NCBI GenBank assembly: GCA_964034945.1
Contig: OZ035960.1
Span: forward strand, 34,960,368 to 35,024,367
Direction: 5' to 3'
Origin: Chrysopilus asiliformis
Lineage: Eukaryota; Arthropoda; Insecta; Diptera; Rhagionidae
Length of the DNA stretch: 64,000 nucleotides
Shown: piece after piece, positions 22,401 through 35,300 of the stretch
Layout of the letters: the number at the start of each line of letters is the position of its first letter
How positions within the stretch are numbered: the stretch's first letter is position 1
Made by a program: the position numbers and the translations under genes
Notes under the pieces: model-generated
The model's input: only the letters and a program-made list of their open reading frames with translations
What the model was told of the DNA's origin: nothing
Database searches by the model: none

Positions 22401-23328
22401 AAAATTCGATTTTTTTTATCATTCTAAACACACTGGTGTAATTCATTTTTGTGTGTGATGACTGGATCTTGGCGTTACAAACGGTAAGGCAAATTTAATA
22501 TTCCCTTTGGTTTCACCATACGGGTATAAAAATTACGTGTTCTCTAAGATCGTCGCTTAAATCTTGTAAAATCGTTGCTTGGGGGAAGGAGTGGTCCGAT
22601 TGAATTTTGGTGTATAGAGGAGTTATGTAAAACCATATTCTAAACACATTTTGCCTTCATTTTTTTTTTTAGAAATGACTCCCCGTTGTCGGGAAAATCC
22701 CAAAAAAATATTTAAGTATGGCGAAGGGGGAACAAATGAGCTGATTTTACTTAGCCTTGCTATTTTCGAGAAACACAACTGTAAAAAATTTCATATCTTT
22801 AACTCAAACCGTTCGAAAGTTATGGTGTTCATGGACGGAAAGACGGAAGTGAAAATCTTTTGTCATACTAAACATCCCGGTGAAGTTCGTTTTTGTTTCC
22901 GACGATCGGCTCAATGCGTTTGAATCTGTTAAATTAAACAGTTCAATTTTTCTAACACCCATTTTCAGTTTTGCTAAAAAAAAACTATTAAAAAAAATTC
23001 ACTGTTCAAATATTGGTCAAATTTTCAAGTGTCACGCATGAAATTTGTTTTCAATTGTCTGTCTTATCATCAAACCTTTGAATTAATTAAAATTGATAAA
23101 AACCGCGTTCTCACGGAAATATATTGGCTAAAAGATAAGAAAATATCTGTGTTTACCTTTGAACACTTGGAATCAAATAAAGCAACCATCGTAAAATATA
23201 AAGTAATAACAACTGATATGTGGCAAAGTACAACAATTACTACTTGTAAAATTCGCTAATGCAAATGATAAAAATTTTCACAAATGACTTACAAAGTTTT
23301 GAGCGATATTCCGTGAAATGAAATACAT
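19479..23328 (-). CDS. CRAT: Carnitine O-acetyltransferase
   Basis: Six coding exons (23328-23293, 22085-21411, 21362-21006, 20950-20850, 20582-20337, 20037-19479) total 1974 nt in frame, giving 657 residues. The enzyme reversibly moves acetyl groups between CoA and carnitine. The catalytic histidine lies in CYEHSPAEGQP; other family marks are HGGGAGQNAGNRWFDKT, the ESAHLRM...GRTETIRS block and the STSQV motif. The N-terminus, MYFISRNIAQNF, is basic, hydroxylated and free of acidic residues, as in a mitochondrial presequence. The C-terminus is SKL, a canonical peroxisomal type 1 signal, so dual targeting is likely, as known for CRAT in other eukaryotes. A CAG acceptor just upstream of the first coding exon (23366) implies a 5' untranslated exon. 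The human enzyme is 626 residues. Identification is secure. Confidence 0.94.
20636..20716. repeat. Short tandem duplication in a CRAT intron
   Basis: The phrase TTTTAGCAAAAAAAGGC followed by a T-rich stretch and ACATTC occurs twice, about 36 bp apart. Confidence 0.6.
22160..22530 (+). repeat. R1 repeat copy in the first CRAT intron
   Basis: It starts with CTGGCAATTATTGAAAACCC and ends CATACGGGTATAAAA, and contains a (GACG)n tract at 22368-22394. Its middle is shortened relative to the copy at 51741-52545. Confidence 0.6.
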
Positions 23329-24916
23329 CTCCGGTTCTACGTTGATCAAGGTACTCAACTGTGATCTGAAATATTCCAAATAATTAAGTTATAATAATAT
23401 TGTTTGCATTACACATGTAGAATTCTAGATATACTTTAAAAACTCTGGCATGCTCCAAGTTAGAATAAAATTAACACAAGCAAAACATCAAAATCATCAA
23501 TCCAGCGAAATAAAATATTTAATTAAATGTTAAGTAGAAGCCTTCAAATTGTGACTGGAAACTACTTTTAAACTGGCATGTTGGCATCTGATTGTGGCAA
23601 GTTTAATGTGTTCTGCCTGCTCCACTGCCTTTCACTTTTCTTTCTCTTGAAACTAAGTTGTTGTTATTGATACCAAGTGGGTTGGAGCTGTGAAGTTGAA
23701 TTCCGTTTGATAACTAAAACTTGTTTTGTGCGAATGGGTAAAGTGGACATCAGAAATGAAACTTTAATCGCATTGCTCTGGTTGATTTTACAACATGTAA
23801 CATTTAGGTTTGAATATTGGCAGTTGGGGTATGTCCATAAAATACGTCACGCTAATTTTAGTATTCCCTCCCCCCTCCCCCAGAGTTTAGTACCGCCGTC
23901 ATACTACCGTAACCCCCTCCCACCAAAAGTGTGATGGGTTTTCTGGACGAGAAGATAACAAAAGTAAACTTTATTTATTTTTAAAACGGAATGGTTGAAA
24001 TACTTAAAATTAATTGAAAAGCTGTTAAGTTTGTTTTCGCATACGCATCAAAAATGTTTTAAATAATGAAAAAAACCGGAAGTGATCAAAATGTCGGTTT
24101 TTTTTTAAATCCCAATTTCGTTTTATTCCAAAACTAATAGTTACGGAGTAAAACGTAATTGGGATTTAAAAATGCCGAAAAATGAGTTCTTCACAACTTT
24201 GATATACGTCGGAGACAATAATATTTCCTACATTTTTGTCTTTTACTTAAATTCGATATTTCAAACAGTTATCGAAATATGCCGTGATTAAAGAACTGTT
24301 TCTTGCGATTATCTTGAAAATTAGCGGTTTTTTGATAGTTCCATGTTTCAGTAAAATTGAAAAGAATAATATTTTCAATAATTTTAGCTTTTACCGTTAT
24401 ACGCTATTTTTTTAATGATAAATTTTCATTAGAAAGTCAAAAATGGGATTTTTCCGAATTGCTAGTTTTTCGAAAAAAAAATAAAGGAAAAATTAAAGAC
24501 AATAAAATTATCTACATTTTTCCCTTTTACTGTAAATTGATATTTTTACCGTTAACGCAAAATCCTAAATTTAATACATTTTTTGATATATTTTTTGTAA
24601 ATTTTCCGGTTGGGAATGAGGTTTCCAGAAAATCGCGTAGAGACGTAGTTTTGTATAAGAAAGTCACGTGCTGTTCACATCCGATATGTTTTTTTCTTAT
24701 GGTTCAATTAATTATTTTATTGGAATTATATTCTTGGAGAAATCCCCATTGTAACTTTGAGAAACACTAAATGATTGTATAACAGTTATACGACCGGCAC
24801 TGTTGTGAATACTTCTAACCTAAAAATTCGAAACTTTCAAAGTGAATAACAAAGTGGGTTTTCGCAGCGTTGTAAAAAATAAAATAAATACTCTTATTGA
24901 TAAAAATAACTGGAAA
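23329..24916. other. Divergent intergenic region between CRAT and peroxiredoxin 6
   Basis: No complete gene is visible. A CRAT 5' untranslated exon probably lies here. A block at 23829-23935 (ccataaaatacgtcacgc...) recurs as short fragments near 17890, 20760, 27205, 27340, 38290 and 46080 and looks like the end of a LINE-type repeat. An R2-family copy occupies about 24070-24690. Confidence 0.45.
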
Positions 24917-25824
24917 ATGTCGGAGGCAGTGAAACTTAATCTCGGCGACCAGTTTATTAACTTTAAAGCAGAAACAACTTTGGGACCAATTGATTTCCAC
25001 GAATGGTTAGGAAATTCGTAAGCATTAGATATTTATTTTCCTGAAAATTTTCGATTAAAATACTATGTTGCTAGTTGGGGTATACTTTTCTCCCATCCAT
25101 CTGATTTTACGCCTGTCTGTACAACAGAATTGGCTCGTGTCCAACAACTTATCCCAGAGTTTGAGAAACGAAATTGTAAAGTAATTGCCCTATCTTGCGA
25201 TTCAGTGGAGTCTCATCGCGGATGGATTGAAGATATCAAGAGTTATGGAAGTAGGAAGAATTTTTCTGTTACTAGATAGTATTTACATTATTTGTGGTTC
25301 TGAATTTCAGATTTGTCCGACTTTTCCTATCCAATAATTGCCGATGATAAAAGAGAGTTGGCTGTTAGACTCTGCATGCTGGACAAAGATGAAAAGGATA
25401 AAGATGGGATTCCTTTGACTTGTCGGGCTGTGTTCATCATTGACCACAACAAAAAGTTACGCTTATCGATTTTGTATCCAGCAACGACTGGCAGGAGTTT
25501 TGAGTAAGCGGAAATCAACATTTTTAAAGACCTTTCCAAGAAAATTATTTTAATTGCAGCGAGATTCTTCGAGTTGTTGATTCGATGCAATTAACGGATA
25601 AGAATAAAGTAGCAACGCCAGCTGATTGGAAGGTGCGAGATTTGATAAATAAAATATCTGCTTTGATTGAATTTAATTCAATTTTGTGTTTGTAGCAAGG
25701 GGGAGACTGCATGGTTTTGCCCACTATTCAAGAGAAAGACGTCGCTGGTCTATTCCCCAAGGGAGTCGTTAAAACGGCAGTGCCATCCGGTAAATGCTAC
25801 ATCCGGAAGACCCCACAACCATGA
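24917..25824 (+). CDS. Prx6: 1-Cys peroxiredoxin 6
   Basis: Five coding exons (24917-25017, 25075-25250, 25311-25503, 25560-25632, 25696-25824) join in phase to 223 residues, the normal size for Prx6. The peroxidatic cysteine is C49 in FTPVCTTE, within the block [10 protein letters not shown]. Other conserved parts are [37 protein letters not shown] and the C-terminal FPKGV. The protein reduces hydroperoxides; vertebrate Prx6 also has lipid-hydrolase activity using a Ser in GxSxG, which is not evident here in that form. The fly relative is Prx6005. No signal peptide, so cytosolic. The start Met follows GGAAA and opens directly on the family N-terminus. Confidence 0.95.
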
Positions 25825-26364
25825 AATTACTTCACTACTTTGAAAACTTAATTTTTTGTGTTGGAATGTCGATCAATTAAAGATATTTTTGTAAACAAGT
25901 CGAGATATTTTGATTGAATCCACCGTTTGAGGGGATCTCTTTTAACTGTAATACGGAATTCTACTAGTTGGGGACAAGTTTTGACGTAGCAATCTTTGAA
26001 AATATTTTACCATTGTGCCCTTCACTTTCACCCGCTGTCGACGGTCAACATAACCTTTTCGATTGTTTTGATTCATTGAAGTGATTTTCTTTAATTTTAG
26101 AACTGTCGCTGGTGGGCAATAAAATACGATTTTAATGCAATATAGTAGTGTTATGTAATTTTTGGCATTTTATCCGAACAATTTGGGAAAATTCGTACAA
26201 TTGCTGACCGATATTGTGGAACCAGTTTAGAAAGTACAAAGTTCAAGCAATAAATAAATTTTTAATATTCTATACTACGTGTTTATTTAGTTGAGTTAAT
26301 TTATATTGTAGGCACAACTAGTCAGAAACAGTTTTAAAAGGAGAAATATTATTTAATTACCAAA
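25825..26364. other. Spacer between peroxiredoxin 6 and colt
   Basis: Only 540 bp separate the two plus-strand genes. ATTAAA at 25876-25881 is a plausible poly(A) signal for peroxiredoxin 6. The remainder should contain the colt promoter and 5' UTR; no distinctive core element is visible. Confidence 0.5.
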
Positions 26365-29300
26365 ATGTCGGAACACACAAGTCCAATAAAATATTTTCTA
26401 TCAGGCGGCTTCGGTGGAATTTGCACTGGTATTTGATTATTTATCTTATATTTATTGGATCTTATTTTACCTTTATTTTAGTGTTAGCCGGACACCCACT
26501 GGATACAATTAAGGTATTTAACCGAATAGGTATTTTTGATTCAATATTAAGTGTGTTCAAAGTCCAAAACCGAAAACAATGCGAATTATTGAATTAAATT
26601 ACGTGAATGGGCACTGAAAAGAAGGGAAGAAATGACAACTTAAATGCCTTTAGGGGGTAAGGAGGCGAACAGTTTGACAATCTGTGTAGTTTTGTTGGAT
26701 ACCTGTTGATTGCAATTGTGAATGTAGATTTGGTGCGAGGGATTATTTTGAAGATGCAACAAGATCCGTTACTAATTTTGATTTATTGTATATCTCTTAA
26801 ATTGATTCGCGGACAATTTATCGTGAACAATTTATCGTAAAACAATTTATCGTGAACAATTTATCGTAAAACAATTTATCGTGAACAATTTATCGTAAAA
26901 CAATTTATCGTAAGAACAATTTATCGTAAGAACAATTTATCGTAAGGAATATTATTTTTACAAATTCGGGCGCCCGGGCTTAAGCTATCAGTATTCATTT
27001 AAAAAAAAAATTAAAAATTTTTAATTTTCCACAAATACGTTCACTGTAGTCCAGATTTTTACTCAACTAATCAAAATTGGGTCACAAATGCACTTAAATG
27101 TGCACTGAATGAAAATAGAGTGTTTGAAAATAAATAAATATAAGTCAATTCAAATTTTTTAGCAACTTTTAACTGCGTTTCCATATGGCATCAAAATACC
27201 GAATGGGTTAAATACGTCACACTTTTAGGAGAAAGGAAGGATCCGCGGTAGTTAGACAGCGGTATTAAACGTGATACAAAGAATCATCAAAAAGGAGTTT
27301 CGGGAGGAAGGGAAGGCACAAAAAGTCCAAAATCCGCGTGACGTAATTAATGGACAGTTACTTTGCTTGGAAGTTAATGTTTAAATTTTATCTTCAATGT
27401 TTTTTTTTTTGTAGCTTTTGAAATATTAAGGCTCATATGGTTACCGTACAAAATATAAGGGATATTCACTTCACCTCGCAAAATCGTCGCAAATTAAGTT
27501 TTTGACCCAGTTTGCGACAGTTTCGCGAGGTGAAGTAATCCTACATTTTACCGATTTTGTTAAATTTGTTTTGCGTCAGAAGCTTTTTTGGTGACTGTTG
27601 CTATTTAGTAAGAATTAAGTGACATTGTAAAAAAATTAAATAAGTTATCAGACTTAAAAAATTGCAAAATTTTGAAAAGAAAAAATTTTTTCTTTTACAC
27701 TAGATTGCCCAAGGAAGTCAAGCAGTCAAAATGATTGCTTTTGGCAACCTAGGTATAACACATATATACCGGAAATGAAGGAGGGGGGAGGTAACTACAA
27801 TTATTAATAAATGCATTTATATGTTGTACAAAAAGTCACAAAATTCTAACAAATTGTGTCATTATATACATAATTGTTTTTCTGATTGAAATTAAAAAGC
27901 GGTCAAAATGACTTGCTTGGGCAATCTAGTGTTAATGAAACGTCATTTTGTAAAAGAATTTTGCCAATTCCCAGATATGTACAGGGTTAATGATTTTAAG
28001 GAAAAAATAAATGTACAAACCTAGAATTGAAACAATATAATTTTGATATTATTAAACCTCAATTACAGGTTCGATTACAAACTATGCCAATAGTGCCTGC
28101 AGGAGTTGAACCCCTTTACAAGGGAACTTTTGATTGTGCTGCAAAAACAGTTCGTAATGAAGGTTTTCGCGGTTTATATAAAGGCATGTCGGCGCCGTTA
28201 ACTGGTGTAGCACCAATATTTGCCATTAGTTTCTTTGGTTTTGGTCTTGGAAAACGATTACAGCAGACAACCAGCAATGAAAAATTAACCTATCAGCAGT
28301 TATTCTGTGCTGGTGCGTTCTCGGGAATTTTTACTACTAGCATAATGGCTCCAGGCGAACGTATTAAATGTTTACTGCAAATCCAACAAGGCGCTAATAC
28401 GCCAAAGAAGTATGACGGAATGGTTGATTGCGCGAAGAAACTTTATAGAGAAGGAGGATTAAGAAGTATTTACAAGGGAACCTGTGCGACTTTGTTAAGA
28501 GGTAAGTAAGAATGCCCCAAAGTAAGTGTTTTTGCTCTATATGAGAATCATATAGTAGTAATATTAGATATAGTATACCGTTTGTAATGCATCGAACCAA
28601 TCTTTGGAGAAAAAAAATTGACTCCATCAAGGTGTTTGTGATGACCAAATATTTTGACTTTTCGAACAAATTGAGCTAGAAATCTGAATTATTTAAAAAA
28701 AAAATCTCGTAAAAAAATGAGTTAATTTCTTGAACAGGTAAAATCCCTTTGTCGCTCCCCCATACAAATGAAATCGTTTTGCTTTTGTAATTTTCTGAAA
28801 GACGGTGTGTCGTATCGAAAAATTTATAAAGGCAAAATATGTTTAGAATATGATTTTACATAACTCTTCGATACTTCAAAATCCAATCGGATTAGTCTTT
28901 ACCCTATCCCTCATACAAATGGAAATTTTTCTAGAAAAATTCGGTCGGTATAAAGTATTTGACCCCTGGGAATTATAGTTTTTCTAATGTTTTTTCAACA
29001 CCAACTCGTACACTTTTTTATTTTTTTTTTCTATTTTTATGCATTTAAAGTTTTGCTAAATAATGTATTAAAAAAAACTACGAATTTGTCAAAATTAAAA
29101 TAGAAAATCTGCTAGCGACAAATATAAAGTATTTATAATTTTTGCTGTATCTTGAAAAACATACTATGGATACTTGAAGCTTGTTAGGTAAACATCAAAC
29201 ACAATAGGATTAAACTTTTAATAGTAAATTGTATTATACATTTCTAATAATAACCGATAACAACTAATTTTTAATAAAGATCACAAAAAAGATCAAAGTT

Positions 29301-32300
29301 TATCTGCATACTGTAGTGAACAATATTATTTAGTAATTGCAATTATTTTACCGTATTATATTTAATATTTTTCTATTCAAAACTCAGTCAAATTTCGTTT
29401 CGTTTGCAAAAAAAACTGTACACAAAAACCAATATAGAGACACATAGACGCGTTAGTTTTTTGTTTAAAAAAATTCAAGTTAAAAAGCGATTTCATTGTT
29501 GATATTTTCTATCCGATAACTTTGTTGATAATTAGGTAAATCATTATTATTACTACTAAAACTATTTTCACTGGTTTGATGCATCAATGTATTACGTTCT
29601 TTTAACTGTTTCCTAGTTTTTCTCGGTTGATGGCCGTGCCGTCGTTCATTTTGAGATTCGCCCCTTCGTTTAGGTTTTCGTTTCTCCGTTGGCCTCGATG
29701 TGGTCCGTATTCGATTCTGGTTGGCAGTGGCTTCCTGCCTCCGGACATGTTTTTCTCTTTCTTTATTGAAATTGCAATGGAGATCTTTTCGCAGCGCATA
29801 GTAGACCGTATGGTTCTTAACATTATTACAGCGTGGTGCCAGTTTTTTATCGAATTTATAATTGTCCAGTTCTTTACACGATATCACTTTGCCCGAATGA
29901 AAATCTCGGACGCATCTTTCTTGTTTCGGACCACGAATTTTATTAGTTATCTTGGGCTTCCACAGAACCATATCACAAGAACACTTCCATGGATTGTTGG
30001 TCAAGCGAACCAATTTTATTGATGCACTATCGAAGAAGTTTATTGGTAGAAATTTCAAACGATTGTCGTTTAAATAGATTTCCGTTAAACGCGGTTGATT
30101 ATCTAGTAATCCAGGTGGAATGTATGAGAGATTATTTTTTGATAAATTCAACACTTCTAGATATTTGCATCCGATAAACGTGTCCATTGAGATTTCAGTA
30201 ACACCACATTCACTAACGTCCAACTCTCGTAATTTCGGCATTTCACTGAACGCATCGAATTCAAGTGAAAATATATCACCTTTGATACTCAACACTTCCA
30301 AACTGCTGAGACCTTTAAACATGTACTGATTGAGAATGCGTACCGATACATTGTTTAATGATAGATAAATCAATTGATTAAGATATTCGAATGGTTCATT
30401 TGTTGTTAATTCCAATGCGATGTCTGATGAGCCAAATAACATTGTCCTCGTGCTGTTCATTACCCCGAATGTGGCAGGAAATATATAACGAATTGGGTTA
30501 TAGCGAAAATCAACATATTGTAGCTTGGGAAACGGCGGAAATGTTAATTCTGATAATTTCGACATGGTGTTGTCGCTCAAGTCTAGAAATTCTAAATCCA
30601 GAAGACCGGCTAGCGAACGATAATTAAAATCTAATATATGATTGTGTGCCAACGATAAGCTCTTTATATGTAGTGCACCGTAAAAAGCAAACGACGGAAC
30701 TATTTTTATTTCATTATGTTCCAATGATAAATGTTGCAAGCTACTCAGGCCATCAAACATCTCCCAGTAAACTTCATCAAGCTTACAATTGTGTATTTGA
30801 AGCACTAGTAAATGACTCCATCCATAAAACGATGGCATACGAGTTTTTCTGATCTCTTGCAAATAAACATCATATGGTAGAATTTCTACTTCCGTGTCCT
30901 CGTTCGTTTCCAATGAGACATTATAAATTAAATTCTCACTGCTTGGTACATAGTCGAAAACTTCACTCGGATGGATGGGATTTTTGGGCCTTAAAACTCC
31001 TTCGGCTCCATGGTACAGCTCGATGGATTCAAAGTTGGCATATTGTAGAAAGGCAAGCGGTTCGTCCACGTTAAGTTTTAAACTTCGATCCCGTGACGCC
31101 CGAATCTCCAAAATGATGAGCTCTGTTAGGACTCGAATGTTACTTGTAGCAACTGTGTAGAAAAACGAAATTTGAAATATGAAAAAATTAAAGAGTTTTC
31201 AAGACATTTATGAAAATTTCGGTATTTTAAATTATTTAGGTTTTAACTGATTCTTGAGTTTCGAATTTTATGATGCATGAATTGACAATTTCTATATCCA
31301 GGTCTTATTTTTTAACCATTAATTGACCAGCCCGTCTGAAAAACTTTGTGATGGGAGTTTATATGAATAAAACTTGAAGAACAGACCTTTCTAGCTTCCC
31401 AAAAATCAATGTAAAAGCCGCACTTCAGTTTTCGAGGCAATTTCCTAAACCGTTCTTTACCGCGCGCCCACTCCTTCTGCCCCGCAGAAGGGCGGTTGCC
31501 CTAAAAATTAAAATCCCCAATAATTTATTAAGACTGTCTATAAAATATACGTCTTGCTAATTTTTTCATTTTCGAATCCCCTCTTGCCCTCGTTACGCTT
31601 TTTGTGTAGAATTTAATATCGAAATCGCACACTTTGCAATTTTTAGATTGTTAACGTTTTGGATTTTTGAATTACTTTTGAGCCCGAAAAATGCCTCGGT
31701 TTGTAGTTTTTGTGCAGGCGTTTCGGTTCATGGACGCCTCGGTTTGTGAACGCCCTCAAGGAACGGATTAAGTTTATAAACTGAATTTTTTATTATATTG
31801 CAATTTGATCAGGCGCTCTTTATAATATGTCTGCCGACACTTCGCCACTGGGTTTTGGATTGCAAGGATGGATTTCACTAAAACTTCATTTTTCTACAAC
31901 ACAATACTTTTACCAGGCGATTTCATTTGTAAGGAAATTTCCCCAATTCTTGAGCTGCATTGTAGATTAGTCATGGGTAGAAGAATTGCGATATAGGATG
32001 GTTATGTTGATATTATTCCTGTTTTAGATGATCTTAGTAGGATTTTTGGCACGTACCTGCCACTAAATAAGGGACTTTTTTTTAGCAAATACGTGCCATA
32101 CACAAATAATGCTAGTAGGCTACTTAATTTAAAGTGTGTTAAACAAGTTACCTGTAAGATTCTGTCGATCATCATTGTAAAGCATGACTAAAGCTTGCAC
32201 ATCCGTGGGCAACGAATTCAATAAATCCTTAATTTCGCTCTTCACTTGAATCATACACATGGCTGACTTCACGAGTGGATTAACATCATATGAATTTGTA

Positions 32301-35300
32301 TTTTCATACACCACCTTCAATCAATTTTTTCACATTAATATTAATTTACACAAAGCACTACAATTTGATTAATGAAAAAACCTCATTATTCGAATTAGAA
32401 TTTGAATCCTCCTCAAATCTGCGACTCTCTTTTACTGGGGAAGTTTGCTGTGTTCGAATCATCCATCGTGATACCGATAAATCCATCAGGTGTGAATATT
32501 GGCAGACACACTGTTTTGGACAAATGATGTGTCCATGTTCCCAACTATTATCACTCGTTATGTTATCCTGTGGGAAAAAATAATGGTTCACTTAGTTTAT
32601 TATGTGGTGAAATCACAACCAGAATTCCATTACAATCAAACTAAGTAAAATTGTGCAGATAATCCACAAAAATGATAAATTCATTTTTAAAATTGCAATA
32701 GTAGCGAATTTCTCTTTATAACTAATATGATATTTAAAAAAAAATCACGTATAAAAAATATTTATAAAAATCGTTGAAATGCTTTTAAATGCGAACGTCC
32801 AAACTGTTCCATTTCTGCGAATGTTCTGTGAAGGCAATAGCTGGAAGAAGGAAATGTAGATTGCTTCAAAGGATGTACTTATCACAACCATTTGTACTGA
32901 TTATACTTTGGTTTCTCGTAAATATTATTTTATATGCCTTCTTTAGATTAACACGAGTGAATGTTTTTTCACATTGTTATAGTTTTTATATATTTTATGT
33001 ATTTTTTCCACTAGAGAGAAAGAATGAGTGAGAAAAACTAGAAAAAATGAAAGAAAAAAAGAAAATATTTTACAAATTCATAATCTTGTTTTTGTTGTTT
33101 TGACTTAATTTACGCTACGTTTTAAATTATGTAGTTTAAATGTTATCCAAAGTTTTTATGCTCATTATATGTGCCAGACATCTTGAAACGTAAAGCAGTT
33201 TTTTGCTCTTTCGTTTTTTTTGGGGTTAATTCTACACAAAGCTAAAGTAAACGTGATTTTTTTTCTTTTCGCTTTATTTTTCTTTCGGAATTTAGAAAGA
33301 ATTTTAGATAAGTAATTTGTAATTTGCATTTTATCATATATTTTTTCTTGAGTCAGTTACGTATGCAAATTCATTATTTACTTGAATATTTTGTTGCATT
33401 TAATCTATGTCTAAATTGAATGTTTTATCATTAGTTTCTAACAAATTTTGTGCGAAAAATGGACATTTTTCCTGATGTATTAACCAAAATGCTCAAAGAA
33501 TATTTTCTCACGATCTGAAATTAATGCTGATAAAAAACATTTTTGGCGCCAAACTCCGCAGTGAGATTTCGCATAGCGGTTAGAATGGAATTGATAAGAG
33601 TAACATGAGGTAAAACTAGATTAGAAGAAAGATTTATTGGCTTTTTCGAAATACTCCATAGAATAAATATTAAATAGAATTCGGATACCCGGCTAAAAGT
33701 TAGAAATATATAAATCAGGTAGCTTGGAGCCAGTGGAGAAATGTCAGGGTAGACAGCATAGAGAGTACTTAGTCAAAAAAGGACATTAAGGAACAGAAAT
33801 GATTGAAAATGGGATAATAATATTATTTATTATGAAAAATTTAGACTTATAGGTCATTTGGAATATTTTGCTTCTATCGAAACCATTTTTATTCAAGTAC
33901 CTAGATTTCACAATTGAATAATATAATGAAATCAGTTTTTCAATGAAACAATGGGAAATTTTTTTTGAATGGAAGCATTAACAAAATATGCTATAAGCCC
34001 AATTTTTTATAGTAAAAATTTTCTGTGGTCAACAAAAAAGGAAAAAAAGTATATTTATTGTTACCACGCAATAAATTTGTACTTTTTTGAGTGTAAATAA
34101 TATTTTTGGTCATGCCCTGCTTATGCCTAGAGCAGAAGCTCCCAATCATTGCTCTATAACGACCCATTTGTTATAAATGGCTATAAGGATAAACATTATT
34201 TGCAGGTATGCGCCGCAGGTGACATCTTTTATTCTTCAAATTCAATAAAAACGTAAATTTGTTGAAAAATCATTGAAATTCAGATTAATTCCTTAAAAAG
34301 CGTCGCTGCAGTAGTTTTTATAGTAGATCAGTTATTTCTTTGATTTCATAAAAAAAATTGATAGAAATTCAGATTAATTCCTTAAAAAGCGTTGCTGCAG
34401 TAGTTTTTATAGTAGATCCGTTATTTTTTCGATTTCATAAAAAAATTGATTTTATAAATTGCATATCACGATCCCCTTAAAAATGTTTGGCTACCCACCG
34501 GTTGGGAAAACTGTAGTCGAGAGTGTTGTCGTTAGAACTGATTTCCAACAATATATGCAAAATTTCAGGCAAATAAGTTCAACAGTTTTTGCACTTTCTC
34601 CCCGCATTACTAGGGATGCCAACGATACCTCGATGTTTGCAAAACATCGAGGTATCGTTGATAAATATCGAGTTTTAACCTCGATGTTGAACAGGTCGAT
34701 ATATCGAGGTATCGATGTTGCTATCCACGATGTTAGAACATTACTCTTCATAAAATTAGTAGAGAAACTATGTTTAGCTGATTTAACCCTCCGTCTACCG
34801 AAAAAAACCTGCTAGGACTACCTTTGGGGTCAATTAGACCCCAATCGGTAATAAGCCATTTTCCTTTAGTTGTTATTGAAAATGTCTGAGTACGCTTAGA
34901 AAAAACTTCAATAATGTCAATAGATTCCAGCAAAATACAATGAAGAATTTTTAAAGAAACAATGTCAAGAAGTTACAAAGTCCAAAAACTATTACGACTA
35001 GAATTAGAGAAAAATTTTATCGCTGTGGGGTCAAATTGACCCCAATGGTAGACGGAGAGTTAATATAGCCACTCTACTTAAAGATATGTTTAAATTTTCT
35101 TTGGTATCAATTTTCGGTTTCATCTTTCTACAAGATTTCGCAAAAAATACCAGAGCTAGCCATGAAATTTTACAGAGAAGTTTGGCCCTGATGTGGAAAT
35201 CCGTTAACCGGAAGTAACCAATTCGGCGGTTTTTTAAAAACTACGATTTCATTTTTTGCGATTTATTCCGAAACTAACCATTTTCCAGTAGTCTCTATGT

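Noticed and set aside
24357..24770. 137-codon plus-strand frame between CRAT and peroxiredoxin 6
   Set aside because: Lies largely in an R2-family repeat and has A+T-biased composition with no domain.
26811..26946. CRISPR-like array
   Set aside because: Units are contiguous with no unique spacers and lie in an intron of a eukaryotic gene; it is a minisatellite.
29602..31160. Several plus-strand frames opposite the LRR exon
   Set aside because: They are mirror frames of the well-supported minus-strand LRR exon and carry no independent features.
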